Below are positions 1 to 8,171 of a stretch of DNA of 64,000 nucleotides, piece by piece (position 1 is the stretch's first letter; each line of letters opens with the position of its first letter). Below the pieces are notes generated by a model. It was not told the DNA's origin, did no database searches, and worked only from the letters and a program-made list of their open reading frames with translations. The stretch spans positions 13,443-77,442 of the forward strand of contig CAMQYL010000013.1 in NCBI GenBank assembly GCA_947039275.1, written 5' to 3'. Made by a program: the position numbers and the translations under genes. This stretch comes from Amulumruptor sp947039275 (lineage in GTDB: Bacteria > Bacteroidota > Bacteroidia > Bacteroidales > Muribaculaceae).

Positions 1-872
1 TAATGCGAGGATGCAACAACTTCTGCTCCTACTGCATCGTCCCCTACACTCGCGGCCGCGAACGTTCGCGCGAGCCCCGCAGCATCCTCGCCGAACTTGA
101 CGACCTCAGAGCCAAGGGTTTCCGCGAAGTGACACTGCTTGGTCAGAATGTCAATTCATATTCCTTTACCAACCCGGCTAGCGGAGCTACTACACGTTTC
201 GACTATCTGCTCGCCATGGTTGCAGAACATGCGCCAGAGATGCGCATCCGCTTCACCACATCACACCCTAAGGACATGAGCGACGAGACCATAGCTGTAA
301 TAGCCTCACATCCCAATATCGCGCGTCACATACACCTCCCGGTGCAGAGCGGCAGCAACAAAGTGCTCAAGGCGATGAACCGCAAATACACACGTGAATG
401 GTATCTCGGGCGAATAGAAGCGATACGCAAAGCCATACCCGACTGCGGCATATCCACCGACATGTTTACCGGTTTCCACGACGAGAGCGAAGATGATTTC
501 AACCAGACTCTCTCACTGATGAAAGAGGTGGGATTTGACTCAGCGTTCATGTTTAAATATTCCGAACGTCCCGGCACATTGGCAGCGCGGACGATGCCCG
601 ACAACATCCCCGAAGATGTGAAGATAGAGCGTCTCAACCGCATGATAGCACTGCAAAACGAGCTGTCGGCAGAGAGCAACCGCCGCGATGTAGGCAAGGA
701 GTTTGATGTATTGATAGAGGGTGTCTCCAAGCGCAGCACCGACCAGCGCATAGGCCGCAACAGCCAGAACAAGGCTGTCATAGTGCCACGCGGTGACTAC
801 AAAATCGGTGACACCGTCCGCGTCCGCATCATATCCTCCACCTCCGCCACCCTGATGGGCGAGCTTGTATAA
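1..872 (+). CDS. miaB: tRNA-2-methylthio-N6-dimethylallyladenosine synthase MiaB, 3' part
   Basis: Radical-SAM methylthiotransferase that adds the 2-methylthio group to i6A37 in tRNAs reading UNN codons. The visible 289 residues open with the cluster-binding signature RGCNNFCSYC (Cys 4, 8 and 11 of the visible part), directly followed by IVPYTRGRERSR, typical of MiaB. The radical-SAM barrel follows, and a TRAM RNA-binding domain fills roughly the last 65 residues. The N-terminal UPF0004 domain lies upstream of the window, so the ATG at position 3 is almost certainly an internal Met and the gene is 5'-truncated by the window edge. The gene stops 41 nt before a palindromic repeat pair. MiaB is preferred over MtaB or RimO because of the motif context. 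Confidence 0.93.
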   Translation, partial: MRGCNNFCSYCIVPYTRGRERSREPRSILAELDDLRAKGFREVTLLGQNVNSYSFTNPASGATTRFDYLLAMVAEHAPEMRIRFTTSHPKDMSDETIAVIASHPNIARHIHLPVQSGSNKVLKAMNRKYTREWYLGRIEAIRKAIPDCGISTDMFTGFHDESEDDFNQTLSLMKEVGFDSAFMFKYSERPGTLAARTMPDNIPEDVKIERLNRMIALQNELSAESNRRDVGKEFDVLIEGVSKRSTDQRIGRNSQNKAVIVPRGDYKIGDTVRVRIISSTSATLMGELV

Positions 873-913
873 GAGGATCCGCGTTGAAACAGGCAGTAAC
901 GTGATTAAACGGT

Positions 914-1003
914 TGTAGGGACATGCCGTGGCATGTCCGCTTTCAATCAAAGGTCATCATAAAAAACGTCTCAGGGGCGGACATGCCACGGCATGTCCCT
1001 ACA
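914..1003. repeat. REPIN-like inverted palindrome pair (subfamily A)
   Basis: Two copies of a palindromic unit with core GGACATGCCRYGGCATGTCC face each other across a spacer of about 38 nt. The pair is bounded by TGTAGGG on the left and CCCTACA on the right. It separates the convergent miaB (plus) and dihydroorotase (minus) genes, ends 2 nt before the latter's stop codon, and could act as a bidirectional terminator hairpin. Confidence 0.9.
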
Positions 1004-1004
1004 T

Positions 1005-2375
1005 CTATCGGCGGATGGGGTTGAATGTCAGGGGCTTGCCGTAGGCTCGGCATGGGGGATTGATGCCTGCCATATTCCAATAGGCGACGTGACCATTGAG
1101 GATGGTGGCGTTGACTTTATAGTCAGTGGTCATGCCTGCCAAGGGAGTCCATCCACACTTGCTGACTACTTCCGAGTCGGTGATGACGTGGGGTGTGTTA
1201 CGACGCGACACAAGCACGAAGTCAGCGTACATGCCGGTATCCACGAAACCTCGCTCTTCGATGCCGAACACACGCGCCGGATTATGACACATCTTTTCTA
1301 CGACCAGTTCCGGGCCAAACAGGTCAAGCATCTTGACAAGCGAAAACTGTACCATCGGCATGCCTGACTTAGCTTTCAACGCCCCACCCTCCTTGTCGGC
1401 AAGCAGATGCGGAGCATGGTCAGTGGCAATGGTATCGATAAGACCTGTGCGCACGGCATCACGCAGGGCATCCCTGTCAGCTACAGATTTGACTGCCGGG
1501 TTACATTTCATACGTGCGCCTTTTTCAGCCCAATCCTCATCGCTCATAAGCAGATATTGCGGACATGTCTCTGCCGTGATACGTTTTCCGAGCACCGGTC
1601 CGCGGGTAAACAGCTCCAGCTCGGCTGCCGTGCTTACGTGTGCCACGTGCAGAAGCGCATCATGTCTGCGCGCCAGCTCCACTATGGCTTTCGACGACTC
1701 ATAGCAAGCCTCGGCAGAACGGATGCGCGAATGGTACTCGACAGGTAAGTCCGCCAATCCATCAGGATTAAGCCGCTTCAGATTAGCCTGTATAACCTTT
1801 TCGCTCTCAGCATGCACCACTATCGGACACGGAGCATCGGCAAGCAGACGTTCTATGAGCTTGCCGTCTGACACCATCATATCCCCCGTGGTAGACCCGA
1901 GAAACAGTTTGATTCCAGGAACCTGGGTATAATCCGCCTTAAGCAGTTCATCCCTGTTATCAGCAGATACCCCTATAAAAAAAGCATAATTGGCATCAGA
2001 ACGTCCGACTGCCAGAGCCGTTTTTGCCTCCCAACGGTCAACAGTAGTAGTCTGTGGCACCGTATTGGGCATGTCAATATAGGAAGTGACTCCACCAGCG
2101 ACGGCAGCGGCACTCTCGGACACGATGTCAGCCTTCTCGGTCAGTCCTGGGTCACGGAAATGCACATGGGTGTCTATAACACCAGGGAGGAGATATGCAC
2201 CATCCCCATCAATTATGATCGCATCCGGGTATTTCTCTATGAGTCCCTCAGGCAACCAGCCGTCAGTATCGTATGATACAACTTTGATACGATGGTTACG
2301 GACTACTACTATACCGCGACGCTTACGACCGCGGTTGACAATCGTCACATTATATATAAGCATCGAGGTCTCCAT
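1005..2375 (-). CDS. pyrC: Dihydroorotase (class I, PyrC-like)
   Basis: Cytosolic zinc amidohydrolase that interconverts carbamoyl-aspartate and dihydroorotate in pyrimidine synthesis. The protein has 456 residues, in the range of the long class I enzymes. It carries the metal motif DTHVHFRDPG near residue 70 and the late catalytic motif ATDHAPHL. The frame is open further upstream, but that part overlaps the preceding glycosyltransferase gene; the ATG at 2373-2375 leaves a 20-nt gap, and a second ATG four codons later (2361-2363) would match the N-terminus of homologues equally well. It is the last gene of a minus-strand run beginning with the phosphoribosyltransferase at 4491. Only the exact start is in doubt. 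Confidence 0.92.
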   Translation of the reverse strand: METSMLIYNVTIVNRGRKRRGIVVVRNHRIKVVSYDTDGWLPEGLIEKYPDAIIIDGDGAYLLPGVIDTHVHFRDPGLTEKADIVSESAAAVAGGVTSYIDMPNTVPQTTTVDRWEAKTALAVGRSDANYAFFIGVSADNRDELLKADYTQVPGIKLFLGSTTGDMMVSDGKLIERLLADAPCPIVVHAESEKVIQANLKRLNPDGLADLPVEYHSRIRSAEACYESSKAIVELARRHDALLHVAHVSTAAELELFTRGPVLGKRITAETCPQYLLMSDEDWAEKGARMKCNPAVKSVADRDALRDAVRTGLIDTIATDHAPHLLADKEGGALKAKSGMPMVQFSLVKMLDLFGPELVVEKMCHNPARVFGIEERGFVDTGMYADFVLVSRRNTPHVITDSEVVSKCGWTPLAGMTTDYKVNATILNGHVAYWNMAGINPPCRAYGKPLTFNPIRR

Positions 2376-2395
2376 AGATGTGCATTGAAGATATC

Positions 2396-3178
2396 TTATT
2401 TTCCCTCGGGCAGTTCGCGGCGAGGACGCGAGTAATCGGGATAGTGCTTGAACAGGCTGTCCCATTTCAGACGCAGCACACCGAACATCGCCTCACCGAA
2501 TATTCCCGAATTCATCTTGCTGGTGCCAAGTACCCGATTGACGAAAATGATGGGCACTTCCTTGATAGAGAACTTGTAGTTGTAGACGGTAAACTTCATC
2601 TCTATCTGGAACGCATAGCCCTTGAAACGGATATCGTCAAGCGGCAGAGCTTCAAGCACGCGCCGCGTGTAGCATACAAAACCAGCCGTGGTGTCATTGA
2701 TAGGCATTCCGGTAACTATCTTGACATATTTGCTGGCAAAATAGCTCATCATTACGCGCCCCATAGGCCAGTTGACCACATTTACCCCCGTGACATAACG
2801 TGAGCCGATGGACATATCATGACCCTCAACGGCGCATGCATCACGCAAGGCTATCAAATCGGCTGGATTATGGGAGAAATCAGCATCCATCTCAAAGATG
2901 TAGTGGTACCATTCGCGTTCAAGCGCCCATTTGAAACCCATGATGTATGCCGTACCCAGTCCGAGTTTGCCGGGACGCTCCAGCAGATGCACACGTCCGG
3001 GGTGCTCCGCCATCTTGTCGCGGACTATCTGGGCAGTTCCGTCAGGCGAATTGTCGTCAATGATGAGGACATCCATAGGATGCGGCAATGCGAATACAGC
3101 GTCTATTATAGCGGCGATGTTCTCGCATTCGTTATATGTGGGTATGATGACAATGCTGTCGTTGTGCTGGGTATCCAT
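2396..3178 (-). CDS. GT2 glycosyltransferase, polyprenol-phosphate mannose synthase (DPM1) family
   Basis: Predicted to move a sugar, probably mannose, from a nucleotide donor to a polyprenyl phosphate at the inner face of the membrane. The 260 residues begin with the family motif VIIPTYNE and IIDDNSPDGTA, and carry the metal-binding motif MDADFSHNP near the middle. There is no clear C-terminal membrane domain, as in DPM1 rather than the GtrB type. Homologues in Bacteroidetes often sit next to dihydroorotase, as here, which could reflect co-inheritance rather than a shared pathway. The lipid-linked sugar would feed periplasmic glycosylation; the acceptor is unknown. The family is confident, the sugar is inference. 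Confidence 0.85.
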   Translation of the reverse strand: MDTQHNDSIVIIPTYNECENIAAIIDAVFALPHPMDVLIIDDNSPDGTAQIVRDKMAEHPGRVHLLERPGKLGLGTAYIMGFKWALEREWYHYIFEMDADFSHNPADLIALRDACAVEGHDMSIGSRYVTGVNVVNWPMGRVMMSYFASKYVKIVTGMPINDTTAGFVCYTRRVLEALPLDDIRFKGYAFQIEMKFTVYNYKFSIKEVPIIFVNRVLGTSKMNSGIFGEAMFGVLRLKWDSLFKHYPDYSRPRRELPEGK

Positions 3179-3210
3179 AGTGTTCGATATATAACCTGCA
3201 GGAATTGCGG

Positions 3211-3852
3211 TCAGTTGATTATTTCGTATGATAGAGAGGAGGCATCAAGAGTCTGGCAGAGGCTACGGCGCGGGGCTACCAGCACTCTCCTTATGTCTGG
3301 CAATGACAACAGCGGAAGGTCGTCAATATGATCAGTCACCACCATGCCTATATCTCCTAACCGCTCTGCGACTGCCAAAGTTCGGACAGCCTGCAATTTC
3401 GACTCCGAACGGGTCTCATGTCCCATGCCCCCTGTGGCTGCATCATAATCCGTAGCCACAAGATAACGCAGCCCCATCTGTCTGACCATGTCTTGAAGGC
3501 AGAATCTCATTCCAGCCGAAGCTATCACGACATCGCCTCCGTCGGCAATCCAGCGGTTGATAATCCTACGCACCGACGGCCGCACCTTGGCAAGCATAGC
3601 GGTTGTGAGAGCGTCAAAATCAGTATCCGTCATGACATCTATCGCCGATCTGCATATCTGCTGCTTGAGTTCGACATGTGATGACATATGCAGGATGCGC
3701 TTCATCATAGCCCAACACAGCAGTGACATCTGCCTCCATCTGCGTCGCTTCATCTGGTTCATGAGAGTGCCGTAGAGAAGCATTTTGAGCGAGTTGCCAC
3801 ACAGAAGAGTGTCATCAACATCAATCACCGCTATTTTGCTCATTTCTGTCAT
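3211..3852 (-). CDS. HAD-superfamily phosphatase (subfamily IB, phosphoserine-phosphatase-like)
   Basis: Small cytosolic phosphohydrolase of 213 residues. Motif I is VIDVDDTL (nucleophile Asp 11), motif II lies in VVIASAGM, and motif IV is VVTDHIDDLPLL. A helical cap lies between motifs I and II, as in the PSPase-like IB subfamily. Two start codons are possible three residues apart (3850-3852 and 3841-3843). It lies between a phosphoribosyltransferase gene and a glycosyltransferase gene on the same strand with gaps of about 54 and 32 nt, so co-transcription is likely. The substrate cannot be inferred from sequence; a nucleotide or sugar phosphate would fit the neighbours. Confidence 0.8.
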   Translation of the reverse strand: MTEMSKIAVIDVDDTLLCGNSLKMLLYGTLMNQMKRRRWRQMSLLCWAMMKRILHMSSHVELKQQICRSAIDVMTDTDFDALTTAMLAKVRPSVRRIINRWIADGGDVVIASAGMRFCLQDMVRQMGLRYLVATDYDAATGGMGHETRSESKLQAVRTLAVAERLGDIGMVVTDHIDDLPLLSLPDIRRVLVAPRRSLCQTLDASSLSYEIIN

Positions 3853-3906
3853 GGCAGACGGTCAAAATGGTGGAAAAGAAGGTTATACTGCCTATGATAA
3901 TACCCG

Positions 3907-4491
3907 TCAGAATTTTGGTGTAGGATACTTATGCCCGGGCTTGAAGTCGACCGACCAGGGATAACGCACCAATGTACCAGGCTTATACAGCGACACATCC
4001 GGCTTGCAGATGGCGCAACGGCGGGTCACCGCTATCGTGGCTGTAAACAAAGTAATATCCGGATTGAGCGACATGAGCCTCTTGGCGGCACTACCCAACG
4101 TTGAGCCTCCGTCGACCGAGTCATCCACTAAGAGCACATGCCGGGAGCCAAGCTCTTTGACCTCCTGAGGCATCTCGAATTTGCGTGACAGAGAGTGTTT
4201 TTTGGTCGAACGGCCTGTTTCTTTGATTTCACGCAACTTTTTGAGAAGCCATTCGGGTGTGATACGGAAAAGCACATTGAACACCTTGCGCGATGCGGGT
4301 TTATTGTCAAGAGGCTTGATGTAATATACTTTAGCCTGAGGGTAGCATTTGGCAACTTCGTCGGCAACGTAGACACCGGCGGAGCGTATGCCTATGATAA
4401 CATCTGGCTGAAACTGCATGTGATGCACCTTCTCAGCCAGCTTCTGGCAAGCGGTCTTAAAATGTTGCTCTTCGAGAGTAACTAATTCCAT
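3907..4491 (-). CDS. Phosphoribosyltransferase-domain protein (type I PRTase)
   Basis: 194-residue protein with the PRPP-binding loop VLLVDDSVDGGSTL (about residues 119-132) and an upstream IIGIRSAGVYVA segment that matches the pyrophosphate-binding part of type I PRTases. The middle carries a basic insert (KKLREIKETGRSTKKH), and two cysteines (RRCAICKPD) appear near the C-terminus. Base specificity cannot be assigned: the hood sequence does not match hypoxanthine, adenine or orotate enzymes well enough. It is the first gene of a minus-strand run with the HAD phosphatase, DPM1-like and pyrC genes. A TAnnTTTG promoter element lies about 75 nt upstream. Confidence 0.75.
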   Translation of the reverse strand: MELVTLEEQHFKTACQKLAEKVHHMQFQPDVIIGIRSAGVYVADEVAKCYPQAKVYYIKPLDNKPASRKVFNVLFRITPEWLLKKLREIKETGRSTKKHSLSRKFEMPQEVKELGSRHVLLVDDSVDGGSTLGSAAKRLMSLNPDITLFTATIAVTRRCAICKPDVSLYKPGTLVRYPWSVDFKPGHKYPTPKF

Positions 4492-4566
4492 TTATATAGT
4501 GTCACTTTTTCTGACGCAGGGGTTATGTGCGTAGGAGTTCAGAAAAGACGTGTGTTTTTATTGCCA

Positions 4567-4574
4567 CAAATATA
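4567..4574 (-). promoter_or_regulatory. Bacteroidetes -7 promoter element for the PRTase run
   Basis: On the minus strand this reads TATATTTG, matching TAnnTTTG. It would start the mRNA near 4560, giving a leader of about 70 nt before the ATG at 4491. No well-spaced -33 TTTG is evident. Confidence 0.45.
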
Positions 4575-4648
4575 CAAGTTAATTTTGACAAAACCATAGA
4601 TGGCGTAACATTGTTAGAAAAATAAGCAATTGTATACCGTTTGTCGCC

Positions 4649-5455
4649 ATGTCATCACCATCACAACACAGGCTATCGACCCTTACTCCGATGCAGCAAC
4701 GCATCACTGGAATCCTCAATGCCACAGTACTCATATTGTCGGTATTGCTAATCGTGTTCATATCGGTCGACACTTTCCAGGGCATCCCTTTCCTTGACAA
4801 CCATGTATATATGACATTCCAATTCTGGGTCTGCATCATATTCATGGCGACGTTTTTCATAGAGATGTCATTTGCCCGCAGCAAATGGCGGTATATCCGC
4901 CGCCGTTGGCTTTTCTTTCTCCTGTCCATACCTGTGCTCAACATCATCAACCAGTTCAACCTCAATCTTAGCCCCGAAACAGTGTATTTTCTCCGCTTCA
5001 TCCCATTGGCTCGCGGAGGTCTGGCGATAGCCATCATCGTGGGATTCTTTGCCCATAACCGGATGGCTTCAGTGTTTGCGAGTTACACATCCATACTGGT
5101 GCTGGTGGTGTACTTTTGCAGCCTCATCATATTTGAGCGCGAGCAGCCGGTCAATCCGCAGATACCCGACTATTCATCAGCACTATGGTTTTCGTGCATG
5201 GTCGTGACCACTATCGGATGTAACATAGCCCCTCTGACCATATCGGGCAAGATATTGCAAATAGTGCTTTCGGGCATGGGAATGATCATGTTCCCTCTTT
5301 TCACAGTGTTCATCACCTCCACTGTGATACGTCTGCGGCAGCAACGTGCCGACAAAATCGCGGCGCAGACACATGCCTCCGATGCGTCCACGTCAAAACA
5401 ACCAGGGCCTGCTGCCGACAACACATCTGACGGGTCTAATCCCCCTCAGTCATGA
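4649..5455 (+). CDS. Ion-channel-like membrane protein with a non-canonical pore signature
   Basis: 268-residue inner-membrane protein. Hydrophobic segments lie at about residues 25-43, 58-75, 90-103, 113-132 and 147-163, followed by a re-entrant P-loop and a last helix at about 200-225. The layout resembles a voltage-sensor-like block plus a two-helix potassium-channel pore. The pore loop ALWFSCMVVTTIGCN aligns with the selectivity-filter region, but the filter reads T187-T188-I189-G190-C191-N192 instead of TVGYG. The last about 40 residues are hydrophilic and rich in Ala, Ser and Asp. It stands alone between a divergent PRTase run and rseP. Channel fold is likely; potassium selectivity is doubtful. 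Confidence 0.7.
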   Translation: MSSPSQHRLSTLTPMQQRITGILNATVLILSVLLIVFISVDTFQGIPFLDNHVYMTFQFWVCIIFMATFFIEMSFARSKWRYIRRRWLFFLLSIPVLNIINQFNLNLSPETVYFLRFIPLARGGLAIAIIVGFFAHNRMASVFASYTSILVLVVYFCSLIIFEREQPVNPQIPDYSSALWFSCMVVTTIGCNIAPLTISGKILQIVLSGMGMIMFPLFTVFITSTVIRLRQQRADKIAAQTHASDASTSKQPGPAADNTSDGSNPPQS

Positions 5456-5482
5456 TGAAATCAAGCGGGACAGACTCACCGT

Positions 5483-5514
5483 ATTGCCATATCGGTGAAA
5501 AATGGCTATATTTG
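5483..5514 (+). promoter_or_regulatory. Promoter of rseP
   Basis: ATTG (5483-5486), a near match to the -33 TTTG, lies 20 nt before TATATTTG (5507-5514), an exact TAnnTTTG -7 element. The rseP ATG follows 28 nt downstream. Confidence 0.6.
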
Positions 5515-5542
5515 TCGGTCTTATCTCACTTGAATATCACAG

Positions 5543-6898
5543 ATGGAATCATTCCTCATAAAGGCGGCGCAGCTGATAGCCGCACTCGCTTTTCTGGTGG
5601 TCATACACGAGTTCGGCCACTATATCTTCGCCCGCATATTCGGCATAAAGGTCGAGAAATTCTACCTTTTTTTCAATCCAGGCTTCTCGCTGGTCAAATG
5701 GAAACCTAAAGAAAAAGCCAAGAAGTCCGACGGACGCGCCACATGGCGTGACACCGAGTACGGCATCGGATGGCTGCCTCTGGGTGGCTATGTCAAGATA
5801 GCCGGCATGATTGACGAAAGCATGGACAAAGAGCAGATGGCAAAGCCGCCGCAGCCATGGGAGTTCCGCTCCAAACCAGCCTATCAGCGTCTGCTGGTCA
5901 TGCTCGGCGGAGTGCTCTTCAATTTCATCCTCGCCATCCTTATATATGCCGGCATAGCTATCTACTGGGGTGACAAATATGTACCTTTAGACAAAGTGAC
6001 CGAGGGCTTTGACTATGTGCCCACGGCTCAACAATACGGATTCCGCAACGGCGACATCCCTCTGAGCACCGACGGCAAACCGCTCGATGCCGCAGACCAG
6101 CAGTTTGTGCTCAAACTCGCCGAAGCCCATGAGGTCAAGGTGCTCCGCAACCATACTGACACCGTTACCATCAAGCTTCCTGACAATTTCGTGCTGAAAC
6201 TCAACAACGACCGCGGACTGCTCGCTCCGCGAGTGCCGGTGTATGTCGACAGGCTCGTAGCCGGAGGACCGGCGGCAGTGGCAGGAATCCGTGAAGGTGA
6301 CCATATCATCGGCGTAGGTGACAAAGCCACTCCGAGCTTCACCGAGCTGACACCGGCACTGCGCTCTCGTGCGGGACGCGACACCGACATACGCGTCATA
6401 AGAAGCAACGACACTCTTACCCTGAAAGCTACTCCTGACGAATACGGCAAACTCGGCTTCCAGCTCCGCTCCCCTGTCGACATCTATGAGACCGTGACGG
6501 TCAAATACGACCTCCTGAGCGGATTCCCCCGCGGATGGGAAATAGGTACCGAAACACTCGGAGCCTATGTGGGTTCGCTGAAACATCTGTTTTCGTCAGA
6601 AGGAGCACAGAGCATCGGCGGATTCGGAGCCATGGGGTCGATGTTCCCCGACACATGGAACTGGTATGCGTTCTGGCAGATTACCGCCTTCTTCTCAGTG
6701 GCACTCGCCATCATGAACCTGCTGCCTATCCCTGCACTTGACGGCGGACATGTGCTATTCTTGCTTTACGAGGTCGTCGCACGCCGCAAAGCCCCCGAGA
6801 AGGTCATGGAGATAGCCCAATACATCGGCATGTGCTTCCTGCTCTGTCTGTTGCTGTATGCCAACGGCATGGACCTATTCAGAGCCTTGTTCAAATAA
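5543..6898 (+). CDS. rseP: Site-2 intramembrane zinc metalloprotease RseP
   Basis: Intramembrane protease that cleaves transmembrane segments, in well-studied bacteria including anti-sigma factors during envelope stress. The 451 residues carry the zinc motif HEFGH (22-26) in the first membrane helix and the third metal ligand in MNLLPIPALDGGH (Asp 400). A PDZ region around residues 215-285 contains VAGGPAAVAGIREGD. Four membrane segments flank the periplasmic part. The start ATG follows a good promoter. rlmI begins 22 nt after the stop, so the two may share a transcript. Family and catalytic residues are complete; the natural substrate here is unknown. Confidence 0.93.
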   Translation: MESFLIKAAQLIAALAFLVVIHEFGHYIFARIFGIKVEKFYLFFNPGFSLVKWKPKEKAKKSDGRATWRDTEYGIGWLPLGGYVKIAGMIDESMDKEQMAKPPQPWEFRSKPAYQRLLVMLGGVLFNFILAILIYAGIAIYWGDKYVPLDKVTEGFDYVPTAQQYGFRNGDIPLSTDGKPLDAADQQFVLKLAEAHEVKVLRNHTDTVTIKLPDNFVLKLNNDRGLLAPRVPVYVDRLVAGGPAAVAGIREGDHIIGVGDKATPSFTELTPALRSRAGRDTDIRVIRSNDTLTLKATPDEYGKLGFQLRSPVDIYETVTVKYDLLSGFPRGWEIGTETLGAYVGSLKHLFSSEGAQSIGGFGAMGSMFPDTWNWYAFWQITAFFSVALAIMNLLPIPALDGGHVLFLLYEVVARRKAPEKVMEIAQYIGMCFLLCLLLYANGMDLFRALFK

Positions 6899-6919
6899 CC
6901 GCCATCACCTACTACAACA

Positions 6920-8125
6920 ATGACACAGACAGCATATCCTACGATCACACTGCGCCCTGGCAAGGACGAATCACTCATGCGTTTCCACCCGTGGGTATTT
7001 TCGGGAGCCATAGCTTCCATGCCTGACGGAATAGAAGAAGGTGACATCGTCAAGGTAGCATCGGCTGACGGTCGGCTGCTCGGCATAGGACATTACCAGA
7101 TAGGCAGCATAGCCGTCAGGATGCTCACGAGCGATGCCGACACCGCAATCGATGGAGACTTTTACCTCGACCGCCTCACAAGCGCATGGCAGCTGCGACG
7201 CACCCTCGGACTGCTTCGTGATGACAATGACGCATTCCGCCTGGTACATGGTGAAGGCGATTTCCTGCCGGGACTGATCGTAGACATCTACGGTGACACA
7301 GCGGTCATGCAGGCACACTCTCCAGCCATGCACTATGCGCGTAACATCATAGCCCAGGCTCTCACCGAACTGCCTGAGGCTCGTATCAAAAACGTATATT
7401 ACAAATCTGAGACCACGCTGCCCTACAAGGCGAGTCTTGACCCACAGAACGACTATATCCTCGGGCACGACACGGGCAACATCACCACCGAAAACGGGCT
7501 TAAATTCCATGTCGACTGGCTCAAAGGACAAAAGACAGGTTTCTTCATAGACCAGCGTGACAACCGAGCTCTGCTGGGTCGCATGTCTGCCGGACGGCGT
7601 GTGCTCAACATGTTCTGCTACACGGGCGGTTTTTCGGTCTATGCTCTGGCTGGAGGCGCCGAGCGTGTGGTGTCGGTCGACAGTTCTGCCAAGGCGATAG
7701 CCCTCACTGACGCCAACGTCCGCATCAACTTTGCCGGCATGGAGGCAGAGAAACGCCACACGTCCGAAGCTGTGGATGCCTTTGACTACCTGTCACGCAT
7801 GGAGAAGGACGAATTTGACCTCATCATCCTTGACCCGCCAGCCTTTGCCAAGCACCGCAGCGCCATCCGCAACGCCCTGCGCGGCTACCAGCGACTCAAT
7901 GAGAAGGCTCTGCGCAAGATAGCACCAGGGGGAATACTCTTCACATTCTCCTGTTCGCAAGCCATCACGCGTGAGCAGTTCCGCTTAGCTGTGTTCTCAG
8001 CCGCAGCTCAGACCGGGCGACGTGTGCGCATCCTGCATCAGCTCACACAGCCGGCTGACCACCCTGTAAGCATCTACCATCCAGAAGGGGAATACCTCAA
8101 AGGATTAGTGCTCTATGTGGAATAA
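6920..8125 (+). CDS. rlmI: RlmI-family 23S rRNA (cytosine-C5) methyltransferase
   Basis: SAM-dependent methyltransferase of the class that makes m5C1962 in 23S rRNA. The protein has 401 residues. An N-terminal PUA-like domain (about 1-75, with HPWVFSGAI) binds RNA. A central EEHEA-type region follows, then a Rossmann methyltransferase domain with VLNMFCYTGGFSVYA (SAM loop) and LDPPAFAKHRS, and the catalytic-cysteine segment FTFSCSQAI. The length is normal for the family. It follows rseP after 22 nt, and its stop lies 46 nt before the dipeptidyl-peptidase III start. Target base is inferred from the E. coli family member. Confidence 0.9.
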   Translation: MTQTAYPTITLRPGKDESLMRFHPWVFSGAIASMPDGIEEGDIVKVASADGRLLGIGHYQIGSIAVRMLTSDADTAIDGDFYLDRLTSAWQLRRTLGLLRDDNDAFRLVHGEGDFLPGLIVDIYGDTAVMQAHSPAMHYARNIIAQALTELPEARIKNVYYKSETTLPYKASLDPQNDYILGHDTGNITTENGLKFHVDWLKGQKTGFFIDQRDNRALLGRMSAGRRVLNMFCYTGGFSVYALAGGAERVVSVDSSAKAIALTDANVRINFAGMEAEKRHTSEAVDAFDYLSRMEKDEFDLIILDPPAFAKHRSAIRNALRGYQRLNEKALRKIAPGGILFTFSCSQAITREQFRLAVFSAAAQTGRRVRILHQLTQPADHPVSIYHPEGEYLKGLVLYVE

Positions 8126-8171
8126 GCCCCAAAAAGATACGACATCATACAACACATTTCGCCACATACCC

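Noticed and set aside
3..5. ATG at position 3 as the true start of miaB
   Set aside because: The codon is directly before the cluster-binding cysteines; MiaB needs the upstream UPF0004 domain, which must lie outside the window.
914..1003. Palindromic repeats as a CRISPR array
   Set aside because: Units occur as inverted pairs at scattered sites, not as direct repeats with regular spacers, and no cas gene is present.
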